Shown one piece after another: positions 54,575 through 63,142 of a stretch of 64,000 bases of DNA. The notes below the pieces were generated by a model. The model had not been told where the DNA came from. It did no database searches and was given only the letters and a program-made list of their open reading frames with translations. The stretch spans positions 248,001 to 312,000 of the forward strand of contig NZ_JAODIW010000010.1 in NCBI RefSeq assembly GCF_026586625.1, given 5' to 3'. Positions within the stretch are counted from its first letter, which is position 1, and each line of letters begins with the position of its first letter. Source of the DNA: Halobium salinum. Its GTDB lineage: Archaea > Halobacteriota > Halobacteria > Halobacteriales > Haloferacaceae. The translations under genes were made by a program, and so were the position numbers.

Positions 54575-56518
54575 TCACCTATCGACTGATCGTACAATTG
54601 TCGCGACAAAGAGGCTAATCAGGAATGCTCCGATGAAGCTCTCAATTGAAGATAGGAGATTCACCATTGGAGTGGCGTTCTCAATACCACCCCCGAACAT
54701 GAATCCGGTGAAGGATTGCCAACTCGCGATTAGGTTCCCCATCCCCCAGATGGTTATATTGAGTGTCTCGTTCTGACCGAGTCCAACCGAGAAGGTGTAT
54801 TCTACCGGTTGAATACCGGTTTCTTCTATAATCCCGTATAGTACTGAAAAGATACCCACGCAGAACAGGGACCAACCAACGACCCTCCCTGGGCTTTCAC
54901 CGTACACGCAGGCGATGTCGTACGACTTGTTCAGCGCCCACTGTACTCCATATCGTGCTTTCTTACGGACGTCGTCGGAATCGGCGAACCGGCTCGTGTA
55001 TTTTTGTCGCCGTGTTCGCTTCTCCCTCACGAAGAAATTCGATTCGGCAAGACTATCCCCGACATCGCTTGCGCCGAGTTTTGCTTTAGCGTAGGTCGTT
55101 TCTTTGTTCTCGGACTCTTGGGTGAATTCGTTCCCTCGGACGCCATCGATCTCCCATCTGATGTCCTCTAAATGGTCCCGGTTGTCGAAGAAGTCGAAGT
55201 TGTAAAATGACGTGTTGTCGATGAAGAGGTTCCTGAAGGGGTTGATGCCTTGCTTTGAATCAATAGTGACGTCCCCTAAATCGGTGCGTGGGACCTCGTA
55301 GAGGCTATTTTTGTGGTTGAATCTGAATACACCGCCGTTGATTTCAGACCCGTAGAATGCGACTGAACAGGGGTGGTTCTCAAATTCGACATCAAGTTCG
55401 ATGTGATGGAATTTCGCATTCGGTATGGTGAGGTAGTATTTTGAATTTATATCGGTAAACCGGAATATGTCGTTGGACTCAGTTTCGTTGAATGAAGCCG
55501 ACACTCGTGATGTATCCTCAATTTTATCGCTGAACACGCCATTGCCTAATACATTATTACAATTCTGTACACTCTCCCGTTCAATGCCCTCTGAAAAAAT
55601 ATGATCCGGGATGTCCTCCTCCATTAGATACACATATTTGCTACCGAACTCGCTTCCTTCAAAACTCGCCGGTCCGTTGAACACGGACTTGCTGAATGTT
55701 GCTGTTCCGAATTCCACATCGGTGAAGTCGGTTTCTCTTGTGAAGGTTGCAGAATCAAATACAACACCGGTTGAGAACGTAGTGCCGTGGAAGACACAAC
55801 CAGATTTAAATTCAGAATGGAAGAAATTTGCACCATTCCTGAATATGGATTTGGCAAAGATAGCTCCATTATTAAACTTCGCGCCCATGAAGTTTGCAGT
55901 CTGGATGAACCGACAATGGCCTTCTCCGAGATTGTCTTCCACCTCAGAAATTGACGCTGAATCGACCATAGAGTCGCACAAAGTGAGGTGTTTACTGAAA
56001 ACAGCCTCCATGAAACTCACCGAATGAAATGTCGTATCTGTAGCCTGAACCCGGTCGTGAAAGGTCGTGTCAGTGAAATCCCCATCAACAATCAGAGACT
56101 GCTCTACTCCGAACGGCGCCTGAACACTAGCGTGGGAGAGATCGATTTTACCGAATCTACAGTCAACTATTTGCAGGCTTCTTAGAATCTCTTCTCTAGA
56201 GAAATCCACCGTCCCAAGAACCGTTGAGAACCCGATCTTAACCTCTGAACCATTTGCGATATAGGGCCAAAGTCCCTTCAGATTCAGGTGATCTACCGTG
56301 GTGCAGATAATCTGTATACGCCCGGTCTTCGCGATTGCTTTCCGGTATTCACTATTCCTCTCCGATATAGTAGGGAAAACCTGGTTCCGAGCTCTCCGAG
56401 GAAGATGAAATATACAGTAATTTTCCCCCTTGACCGGGGGGTACGGGCACTCCCACGGTTCGGTGAGCTTTGAGGTTTCTCTGGGCCACAGGGAGGGGTC
56501 AAAGACAAACTCACACAT
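54575..56518 (-). CDS. Pentapeptide-repeat protein fused to a pore-like membrane domain
   Basis: A 647-residue protein. An N-terminal Cys/His cluster (WECP, then GENYCIFHLP) may bind zinc. Residues about 95-460 are pentapeptide-type repeats (TANFMGAKFNNGAIFAKSIF and similar), a right-handed beta-helix. A charged helical linker follows, then at least three membrane segments (VVGWSLFCVGIFSVLYGII, and IESFIGAFLISLFVATIV) with an intervening SFTGFMFGGG loop that resembles the pore loop of two-helix ion channels but lacks a canonical TVGYG filter. Likely a membrane effector or channel. Confidence 0.7.
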   Translation of the reverse strand: MCEFVFDPSLWPRETSKLTEPWECPYPPVKGENYCIFHLPRRARNQVFPTISERNSEYRKAIAKTGRIQIICTTVDHLNLKGLWPYIANGSEVKIGFSTVLGTVDFSREEILRSLQIVDCRFGKIDLSHASVQAPFGVEQSLIVDGDFTDTTFHDRVQATDTTFHSVSFMEAVFSKHLTLCDSMVDSASISEVEDNLGEGHCRFIQTANFMGAKFNNGAIFAKSIFRNGANFFHSEFKSGCVFHGTTFSTGVVFDSATFTRETDFTDVEFGTATFSKSVFNGPASFEGSEFGSKYVYLMEEDIPDHIFSEGIERESVQNCNNVLGNGVFSDKIEDTSRVSASFNETESNDIFRFTDINSKYYLTIPNAKFHHIELDVEFENHPCSVAFYGSEINGGVFRFNHKNSLYEVPRTDLGDVTIDSKQGINPFRNLFIDNTSFYNFDFFDNRDHLEDIRWEIDGVRGNEFTQESENKETTYAKAKLGASDVGDSLAESNFFVREKRTRRQKYTSRFADSDDVRKKARYGVQWALNKSYDIACVYGESPGRVVGWSLFCVGIFSVLYGIIEETGIQPVEYTFSVGLGQNETLNITIWGMGNLIASWQSFTGFMFGGGIENATPMVNLLSSIESFIGAFLISLFVATIVRSVDR

Positions 56519-56711
56519 TGTTCTTACAATCTATATCTGCTGCCACAAATACGGTTCTCGGCGATTCACAGTACTATCCTCACTCCCCCCGGCTCCATGA
56601 ACATTATCCTGTGGCTCCCCTGATGATTTCTGGGCGATAGCCGCGATTATTTTCTACCCTATAGCCTCGGAGGATAGGTTTGATGCGTGACTTTCTTTCA
56701 GCGTAGTTGCT

Positions 56712-57176
56712 GGTGACTCAGCTTCTAGAGACAGAGCGTGTCTACTGCTCTGCACCGATGCTTGTTCCAAGACTATTCTTCCGGCCCTGAACGATGAAGT
56801 AGACGGACAACAGGAGACTTACGCCCATCAGCCCGAATACTATCTCTGATGATACCAATGGTACACTCTGCTCTTCCAAGAGGTCGCTGAAGAGTATGAG
56901 CCCAAGCGCTAGTGAGAGTGTAGAGAACGTAAACTGGAGCTTCTGATTCTTACTCTGTTCTGATTTACGTGTCCACACCCAAACAATTGCGAAAGGAGCT
57001 GTGCCGACAAGAAAGAGAGTGGCAAGTAGTGAAATATCCATGTGCTACAGCTACATTCTGAAACGGTAAATATTCTATCACCCTCCGAGACGAATAATCA
57101 GCGTCCACTCCTCCCGAAAGCTACGACTCAATTATCTAGTGCTAGACTCGCGGCACCTCTCTAGGAGGTGAGTCAC
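56712..57176. mobile_element. Cassette 1: inverted-repeat-bounded single-gene unit
   Basis: Left repeat 56712-56744 (GGTGACTCAGCTTCTAGAGA, then CAGAGCGTGTCTA); right repeat 57144-57176 in opposite orientation (on the minus strand GTGACTCACCTCCTAGAGAG then GTGCCGCGAGTCT). One membrane-protein gene lies between them and its stop codon is part of the left repeat. No transposase. No clear target-site duplication. Confidence 0.65.
56742..57041 (-). CDS. Small membrane protein of cassette 1
   Basis: A 99-residue protein with three membrane helices (LLATLFLVGTAPFAIVWVW, TLSLALGLILFSDLL, EIVFGLMGVSLLLSVYFIV). It ends with AEQ and its TAG stop is within the flanking repeat. The sequence is unrelated to the protein of cassette 3. 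Function unknown. Confidence 0.6.
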   Translation of the reverse strand: MDISLLATLFLVGTAPFAIVWVWTRKSEQSKNQKLQFTFSTLSLALGLILFSDLLEEQSVPLVSSEIVFGLMGVSLLLSVYFIVQGRKNSLGTSIGAEQ

Positions 57177-57575
57177 AGCGAGTGGTGGTGAAATTAAGTT
57201 GCGTTGTGTCCCCCGACGAGGAGGACGAGGCATGAGCAAGCCTCTCGCCGGCCACGCTGATACCCTCACCGGTGCCCGAGAGCAACAGAACACACCCGCC
57301 CTCGTCAAGCGAATTGAGGGAACGAGACAGCCCGCATCGAGAGCGAGTCGCCAACCGGGCGCACCAAGGGTGACATGACCGCTTGCTTCGTCCTGTAGAC
57401 CGCCACCAGGGGTCTGCCGGGTTATCGTCTTCACCCGACCGATGACGCGCCGAACGTCGCCAATATGCTATTCGCGGAAACGCCGCTCTACCGTCAGATA
57501 CGTCTCTCAGCAGCGAAATGCGGTCTCTAATTCGTCCCCGGGACTCTGATTCGGTGGCGAGACAAACCAACCCGT
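57177..57575 (+). pseudogene. Decayed partial copy of the gene at 59739-61107
   Basis: The DNA aligns with about 60200-60560 in blocks such as CACCCGCCCTCGTC, GAGAGCGAGTC, ACCGGGCGCACCAAGG, GACGCGCCGAACGT and CGGTGGCGAG, but with many substitutions, indels and stops. The reading frame is destroyed. It begins right after the right repeat of cassette 1, so it was truncated by or before that insertion. Confidence 0.65.
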
Positions 57576-57660
57576 CTTACACCCCAATATAGGTGTAACG
57601 AGGCAGAAAAAGTCTCTCTCCCAATAAACATTTATATACTCGGGACGAGACGTTTCTAAT

Positions 57661-58785
57661 ATGCGAAACAGAATGCGTTTCCGCCCGGTTACAGTGGAAG
57701 ACGTAGAAGTGGAGGAGATAGTGCGAGGACTCGTTTATCTCCCGGACCTCCTAGAGGCACCAGCGCTTGATCCTCACGAATATGAGTCCATCTCCGAAGC
57801 AATCCAGGACGTAGCTTTTGAGATGGACGAGATCAAGGAGGAATTCGGAGACACAGAGTACGTTTCCCACTATCAGAAACTAGCTGAATGGGCTAATGAG
57901 TATGTGGCACGGGTTGATTCGGAGTGTAACTTTTCCGATGGTGATTCAGAAGCTATAGCTGGCGACTGTCTAACTCTCCGACTATGGGGAGATACTAAGC
58001 CCGCTGCAAGCCCGTTTGTATTCGAAATCGATTATCATGCAGGGGGAGAGGTCGGGTGCCGCTTACTGACGGTTCCAAATTACGACCGTTCATGGGCTGA
58101 GGGGACCCAAGTACCATGGACTGACAGAAGCCATGAGCTTCGAGAGACAGACGTCGAGTTGGACTACGACGGTACTTTGACTACATCGTCAATCAATGAG
58201 ATTTGGTCAATTCTCTTGGAAGAGGTTCCATATGTTACCGGCCGAGTACAGGAATTGTACGAGGAGGGTGGAATCCCACTTAGCCAAGCACGGACACGTG
58301 CACTCAAAGAAAGTGGATGCTCGGAAGAAGAGATCAGCCGTCGGTTGGATGTCGGAGAACGAACGGTGTCTTCATACCAATCAAAATATCGACAAACGGC
58401 TCGAGAAATCCGGCGTGCCTTCCTCGCGACAGCCGGACCACCGATGCGAATAGTCGCATCAAATACGTGGGAGTGGGATGAACAGCCCGTTCAGTTATTC
58501 GTTGCTATCCCTAACTGGTATGATTCTAATGTTGACCTTCCTAACGGTACCCAGGCATCAATTCCGGGAGCGTGGCTGATTGAGTTCCCGCCCGTGCAAA
58601 GCAGGTGGGACTTTCAAATGGAAGTTGAAGCGTTCGACTCTCTTAGCGACCTGCTTAGCGAGCTTGATGAAAGGGCAGAAAATGAGAGCTATCAGGGTTA
58701 TGGCCCCAATTGGAACGGGCTTCGCCAACAGATTCCTCGAGTCCTTCGTGAACGGGCTGATCAGCCGTCTCGGTGGTGGGTATGA
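57661..58785 (+). CDS. Unknown protein with sigma-70-region-4-like helix-turn-helix
   Basis: A 374-residue protein. Residues about 200-245 contain a helix-turn-helix of the LuxR/sigma-region-4 kind: GIPLSQARTRALKESGCSEE then EISRRLDVGERTVSSYQSKY. The rest is an alpha/beta domain with acidic patches and a C-terminal half rich in Trp and aromatic residues (ASNTWEWDEQPVQLFVAIPN). It is coupled to the Mre11-like gene by an ATGA overlap. No family recognised; possible regulator or DNA-recognition partner of the phosphoesterase. Confidence 0.6.
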   Translation: MRNRMRFRPVTVEDVEVEEIVRGLVYLPDLLEAPALDPHEYESISEAIQDVAFEMDEIKEEFGDTEYVSHYQKLAEWANEYVARVDSECNFSDGDSEAIAGDCLTLRLWGDTKPAASPFVFEIDYHAGGEVGCRLLTVPNYDRSWAEGTQVPWTDRSHELRETDVELDYDGTLTTSSINEIWSILLEEVPYVTGRVQELYEEGGIPLSQARTRALKESGCSEEEISRRLDVGERTVSSYQSKYRQTAREIRRAFLATAGPPMRIVASNTWEWDEQPVQLFVAIPNWYDSNVDLPNGTQASIPGAWLIEFPPVQSRWDFQMEVEAFDSLSDLLSELDERAENESYQGYGPNWNGLRQQIPRVLRERADQPSRWWV

Positions 58786-59732
58786 GTCAGAAAACACGCT
58801 TGCTCTGTGTGGGCGATACACATCTCGGAAGGGCGGAAACTTCGGACGGGAAGAAAGGCTCACATGGCCAGTGGGCGTACATCTTTGCGTTCGAAGCGGC
58901 CATTTCGATTGCAATATATCGAGACGCTGACGCCATCGTACACACGGGGGACATCTTTGAAACTCAGCGTCCGTCATCCACAATCGTAAGCATCGCACGG
59001 AGACAACTTGCTCGGCTAAGGGAAGCCGGGATACAATTCTGCTACGTACCCGGCGATCACGATGAGGAAACCGGACGCCACCAGCGACACCCTCGAGCGA
59101 GCCGGTACGAAGACGTACTACAGAAAATTCAACTTCCGAGAACGCCCGGAATTGACGACTTTATGAGCGAATACCAAACGTTCAATCTAGGTCGAACTCC
59201 CCATATGGTAGCTCACAATTGTGCCCTCTATGGAATCCCGAGTTCACAGCGAACTGAAAAAGAGTATCGCCAAGGTATCACTCCGATTCAATCGGACACC
59301 TCCAATCAGGATGGGATATTCAACATCATAAACGCTCATGCAGGAATTTCGCCGGGATGGAAACGAGCTCGTCACGACATCCCCTCAGTGCTTGGTGAAC
59401 TTCCCAATCGAATGTCGATAGACGTTCTCATTTGTGGTCATCTTCATCGACCGGAAGTGCGAGAATATCCCACTGACTCTTGCCCCCTGTTCATCAACCC
59501 CGGTTCTCCGGTCCGTATCAACGGAGCAACTAATCGAAATTATCAGCCACAGGTGACCTTGCTTGAGTTCCCGAACGGCCGAAGCAAGTCCACGGCAGGC
59601 TGTATTGAACGAGAAAGGATTGACGTTCCTGTGACCCAATCGGGCTGTGCAAGACTCGCTGAAAAGGCACGTGAAGCACTATTCGAAACCCGACAAAACA
59701 GGCAGGATGTGACCGCTGCCGAACCAGCATGA
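58782..59732 (+). CDS. Mre11/SbcD-like metallophosphoesterase
   Basis: A 316-residue phosphoesterase. Motifs in order: LLCVGDTHLGRAE, AIVHTGDIFE, YVPGDHDEE, INAHAGISPG and LICGHLHRPEV, the metal-binding set of DNA-repair exonucleases of the Mre11/SbcD type. The GDHDE motif has Asp where GNHD is usual. There is no SbcC/Rad50 ATPase nearby. It is translated with the helix-turn-helix protein upstream. Confidence 0.8.
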   Translation: MSQKTRLLCVGDTHLGRAETSDGKKGSHGQWAYIFAFEAAISIAIYRDADAIVHTGDIFETQRPSSTIVSIARRQLARLREAGIQFCYVPGDHDEETGRHQRHPRASRYEDVLQKIQLPRTPGIDDFMSEYQTFNLGRTPHMVAHNCALYGIPSSQRTEKEYRQGITPIQSDTSNQDGIFNIINAHAGISPGWKRARHDIPSVLGELPNRMSIDVLICGHLHRPEVREYPTDSCPLFINPGSPVRINGATNRNYQPQVTLLEFPNGRSKSTAGCIERERIDVPVTQSGCARLAEKAREALFETRQNRQDVTAAEPA

Positions 59733-59738
59733 GTTCCG

Positions 59739-61107
59739 GTGAAAACGCCGCGTCCTTGCCCAAGGAAGCCGATTGGCACTTTCACGTTTCGGGAAACCAG
59801 CGACAGTCCGGTGACCGTGGCCGACGCCGTCGAACGCGCCGCCACGCAGGGCGTTTACGACACCGCCTGTCGTGCCGGCGGCCCCGAGGCGTATGTTTAA
59901 ACCTCGCTGAGTGTGCCGACGCCGTCACGCGGCGTGTGGCCGCCCTCGACGAGATGCCCGTCCCCGACTCGGTCGGCGTCCTCCTCGACACCACCGACGA
60001 CCTGTGGCGCCGCCTCCTGCAGTACGTCAGCGACGACCGCCTCGACGTCCGCGAACAGGACGGGGAGGCGGTCCTCCGAGCGGTGTCGCCCCGCTTGACG
60101 ATCGCGACCGTCGGCGAGAATCAGTCCGCCGGCGGCGCCGGCTACGCCCTGCTCCTGTGGGACGCCCACCCCGGGCTGACGTACGCCGGCCTCGACATCA
60201 CAATCGCCGACGCGAGTGGCGACGACGCCGACGCCCTCGCTCGACCGACGCCCGAGGCCGAGCAGCACGCGCCCGCCCTCGTCGAGCGGCTCACCGGCGG
60301 CGAGGAGGCCCGCGTCGAGAGCGAGTCCTCGACCGGGCGCACCAAGGCCGGCATGACCGCCCGCCACGTTCTGCAGGCCGCCGCCGAAGGCCGTCGGGCT
60401 ATCGTCCTAACTCGCCCCGACGACGCGCCGAACGTGGCCGACACGCTCCTCGCGGAACCGCCGTTCTGCCGGTCAGATTCAGTCGAAGACGGCGAAACCC
60501 GATACTACACCTCGCCCCGTGACCTCCGAATCGGTGGCGAGGCCTTGACCCGGCCCGGCTCCCGGTCGAACGTGTGGGTACGGGAGGCGAGCGGCGAGGT
60601 CGTCCTCCGAGACGACGTCGGGACCGAACACGCCCGGTTCCCCGACGTCGCCGCCGCGTTCAGCGACGCCGACGCCTACCCGGGCGGCGAGCGGACGGTG
60701 AAACGCCCATCGTCCCCGAGGCGCTGCTCGACGGCGTCGACGCCGAGCCCCACACAGAGATAGTGACCGTCCCCGAGGGCGCGACCGACCTGTCGGACCT
60801 CTCGCTCGTCGTCGACGACCGGGGCCTGACCGTCCCTGCCGAGGCGGTCGGCGCCGGCTCGGGCTCGGGCGCTCCCGATCGGGACGCGGTCGACCCCGAG
60901 GACCTCGACGTGACCGACGGGGCGCGCGAGCTCCTGCGGGCGCTCCGAGAGGCCGGCGACAGTCCCGTGACCGTGGCCGACGCGGTCGAGCACGTCGACG
61001 TCTCCCGTCGGTCGGTGCGAAACTACCTCGGTGCCCTCGCCGACGAGGGGGCGCTCCGACGCGAGGAGACACCCGGGACGTCCGCCGACCTGTTCCACCT
61101 CGACTGA
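59739..61107 (+). pseudogene. Frameshifted gene of unknown function with C-terminal winged helix
   Basis: The reconstructed protein (about 455 residues) starts at GTG 59739 (KPIGTFTFRETSDSPVTVAD ...GGPEAYV), shifts frame near 59896 into LAECADAVTRRVAALDEMPV, and shifts again near 60700 into PIVPEALLDGVDAEPH, ending DLFHLD. The middle carries STGRTKAGMTARHVL and EGRRAIVLTRPDD. The C-terminal region (DSPVTVADAVEHVDVSRRSV) is a winged helix. The DNA encoding DSPVTVADAVE also occurs near the N-terminus. High GC unlike its surroundings suggests transfer from another haloarchaeon. Confidence 0.7.
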
Positions 61108-61145
61108 CTCGACTGCAGAAAGGCTTTATTCCACTACCGTTCGCT

Positions 61146-61808
61146 GTGAATCAGCTCCTAGAGAGGTGCCGCGTATGCAGGACATCAACCTATCAAGATT
61201 CGATTTTTACCGGTCACCAGTTTGAACACTGGTGTGTGGACATCGTCCAGTCGTCAGAACCACCTTTCTGCGATGTTACCCTGTAGCCTTGGATGGCTCC
61301 GCTACAGCTGAGCGTCTTTATTGAGCGATATGTCCCGTCGTCTTCGTCGTAGACAAGGACGACGATTGCTTTGTTAGGGGCGACACCCTCAACATCGATT
61401 TGCTTTCGCTCACCAGGCTGGAGGGTATACTCACCGTGTCTACTGGCGGACTCAGGAAAGTCAATGTGAGTGAAACTCGAAGCATTCGAGGTGGTGTATG
61501 TGGATGAGCCTTGGTTGATTGTGTAATTGAATGAATCACCATCTCCGTCCTGAACGGTGAGATTGTTACCGACTTCAACGACACCCACCGTGAACGTCTC
61601 CGTCTGAGTTGCGTTGTTCACCATCATCACCGGCGCTGGCTCTTTCTGTGGTGCAGGTTCTACACCGGGAATGGCGCTACAGCCTGCGAGACACACCAGA
61701 AGAACGAGTCCGAATGGCACCCACTGAGTCACTTTCTACTATTTTGTCAGGTAGCGATATGGTTCCTTCGCTCCGCAACTCACGCTCTATCTATAGGAGC
61801 TGGGTCAC
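61146..61808. mobile_element. Cassette 2: inverted-repeat-bounded single-gene unit
   Basis: Left repeat 61146-61176 (GTGAATCAGCTCCTAGAGAG then GTGCCGCG); right repeat 61781-61808 (CACGCTCTATCTATAGGAGC then TGGGTCAC) in the opposite orientation. Between them is one lipoprotein gene. In this unit the gene points toward the left repeat. Confidence 0.6.
61214..61732 (-). CDS. Small lipoprotein of cassette 2
   Basis: A 172-residue secreted protein. The signal ends in the lipobox CLAGC (LVLLVCLAGC, about residue 18). The mature part is beta-rich with a repeated Thr/Asn/Ser pattern (TETFTVGVVEVGNNLTVQDG) and two late cysteines. Resembles small immunoglobulin-like lipoproteins of haloarchaea. Function unknown. 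Confidence 0.65.
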   Translation of the reverse strand: MTQWVPFGLVLLVCLAGCSAIPGVEPAPQKEPAPVMMVNNATQTETFTVGVVEVGNNLTVQDGDGDSFNYTINQGSSTYTTSNASSFTHIDFPESASRHGEYTLQPGERKQIDVEGVAPNKAIVVLVYDEDDGTYRSIKTLSCSGAIQGYRVTSQKGGSDDWTMSTHQCSNW

Positions 61809-61855
61809 ACCGACTGACGCTGGAAGAAACTCCCTTTGTTCCGACCGGGTTCGAC

Positions 61856-62335
61856 GTGACTCAGCTCTTAGAGAGGTGCCGCGAGTCTCAGATTGACTCC
61901 CCAGCACCTATGTCGTGACCTTCCTATGTGTGAACGATGATTTCGCGTCGAACGAAGGCTCGGATTAGTTTTGTCAGCAGCCTCTATCGAGCATATCAAC
62001 GCTGTACTCGGGTGGTAAATAACGAAGAGACAGTTCAGTTTGCCCCTCGATATTTTGTCCTCGGTTTTATTTATCAAATCGTACGCGGATGGACATACGA
62101 CCGTGACTACGGCAATAACCGTACAAACCGCTGGCGTCGGTTCTTGATTCCGGTGGCGATCTTTCCTCTTCTTCTGAAACTATTAGACCTAATCTCAGAA
62201 TCCGAACGCGAAAGTCTCGTACTAGGTGCCGCAGTTGGGACGATACTGTACAGACTTTGGTATGGAGTCCTCAATCCGCTTCCTGACACAGTGAGCGAAC
62301 AATAGACACGCTCTGTCTCTAGAGGCTGAATCACC
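61856..62335. mobile_element. Cassette 3: inverted-repeat-bounded single-gene unit
   Basis: Left repeat 61856-61888 (GTGACTCAGCTCTTAGAGAG then GTGCCGCGAGTCT); right repeat 62303-62335 (TAGACACGCTCTGTCTCTAG then AGGCTGAATCACC). It matches cassette 1 turned round: the stop codon of the enclosed gene is the TAG of the right repeat. The tetranucleotide CGAC flanks both ends, a possible 4-bp target duplication. Confidence 0.65.
61937..62305 (+). CDS. Small membrane protein of cassette 3
   Basis: A 122-residue protein. Basic N-terminus (MISRRTKARISFVSSLYRAY), membrane-like segments around FVLGFIYQIV, FLIPVAIFPLLLKLL and LVLGAAVGTILYRLWYGV. The stop codon lies in the flanking repeat. Not related to the cassette 1 protein. 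Function unknown. Confidence 0.6.
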   Translation: MISRRTKARISFVSSLYRAYQRCTRVVNNEETVQFAPRYFVLGFIYQIVRGWTYDRDYGNNRTNRWRRFLIPVAIFPLLLKLLDLISESERESLVLGAAVGTILYRLWYGVLNPLPDTVSEQ

Positions 62336-62506
62336 GACGACTATACTGAAAAGAAAGGAACGTATCCGCGACGGATCAGACAGATAAAGCGGACGGTTTT
62401 CAGAGCGGTTCCAGATACTACTGACCCCCAGTTACCCGGACGCGGTTCACTTTCTCCCCGGTCCAAAAACATTGATAATACTGAAGGTACTCATTCCTAT
62501 CGTATC

Positions 62507-63142
62507 GTGATATCAACTGGTAATGATCGAGATCACGCCCGCCTCTTTGAACGAGACCACGAAACGGCGCACGAGAAACTGAATAACATCCTCGGCGGGG
62601 ATACTCTGAAAGCGTTCAGGGAAGACCTCGCCGACATCTTTCAAGAAACCTCTGAGGTATCCAATGTTTCTGAGGACCAGAAACGAGAGTGGTGGCGAAT
62701 CGGAAGACGAGGCCTTGAGGATAGCAGGGGTCAATTTAGGAACCTCAAACGCGGTCTTACTGTCATAGAGTACCTAGATAGTGTCATTACGCACGGAATT
62801 GCGTTCGTCGTGGGATGCCTGATTAGCACTCAGCTCGGTCAATCGTGGGCGCTTGGCGCGGCCATCTCCATGCTACTATCCTTCATCTTCAAACGGCTCT
62901 ACGACGGACGAATACTATCACAGGCTTTAGTCGAACAACTCGCATACAAACCCGAGGAACTCTCCACTCGGCTCGAAGCACCTGAGCTCCGATTCAAAGC
63001 TGGATGGAACAGCGGTGTGCTCAACTCGACCACGAGCCTTGTTGGGCTCGTTATCCTTGGTATCGTGGCGTCACCTGGGTCTTGGTCGTATAGGAATGGG
63101 CTCCAGGCCGTGAAGGTGTACGCGAAAATCAAGCACCACTAA
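62507..63142 (+). CDS. Membrane-associated hypothetical protein
   Basis: A 211-residue protein starting at GTG. The N-terminal 85 residues are helical and charged; then two membrane segments (GIAFVVGCLISTQLG, LGAAISMLLSFIFK) and a third near the end (STTSLVGLVILGIVA). No family recognised. The promoter is not obvious; AT-rich sequence lies at about 62465-62485. Confidence 0.5.
   Translation: MISTGNDRDHARLFERDHETAHEKLNNILGGDTLKAFREDLADIFQETSEVSNVSEDQKREWWRIGRRGLEDSRGQFRNLKRGLTVIEYLDSVITHGIAFVVGCLISTQLGQSWALGAAISMLLSFIFKRLYDGRILSQALVEQLAYKPEELSTRLEAPELRFKAGWNSGVLNSTTSLVGLVILGIVASPGSWSYRNGLQAVKVYAKIKHH

Noticed and set aside
56712-57176. Repeats as simple transcription terminators
   Set aside because: Two lie at stop codons, but others lie upstream of genes, and their pairing as inverted ends around each gene is better explained as cassette boundaries. 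A terminator role is still possible as a side effect.
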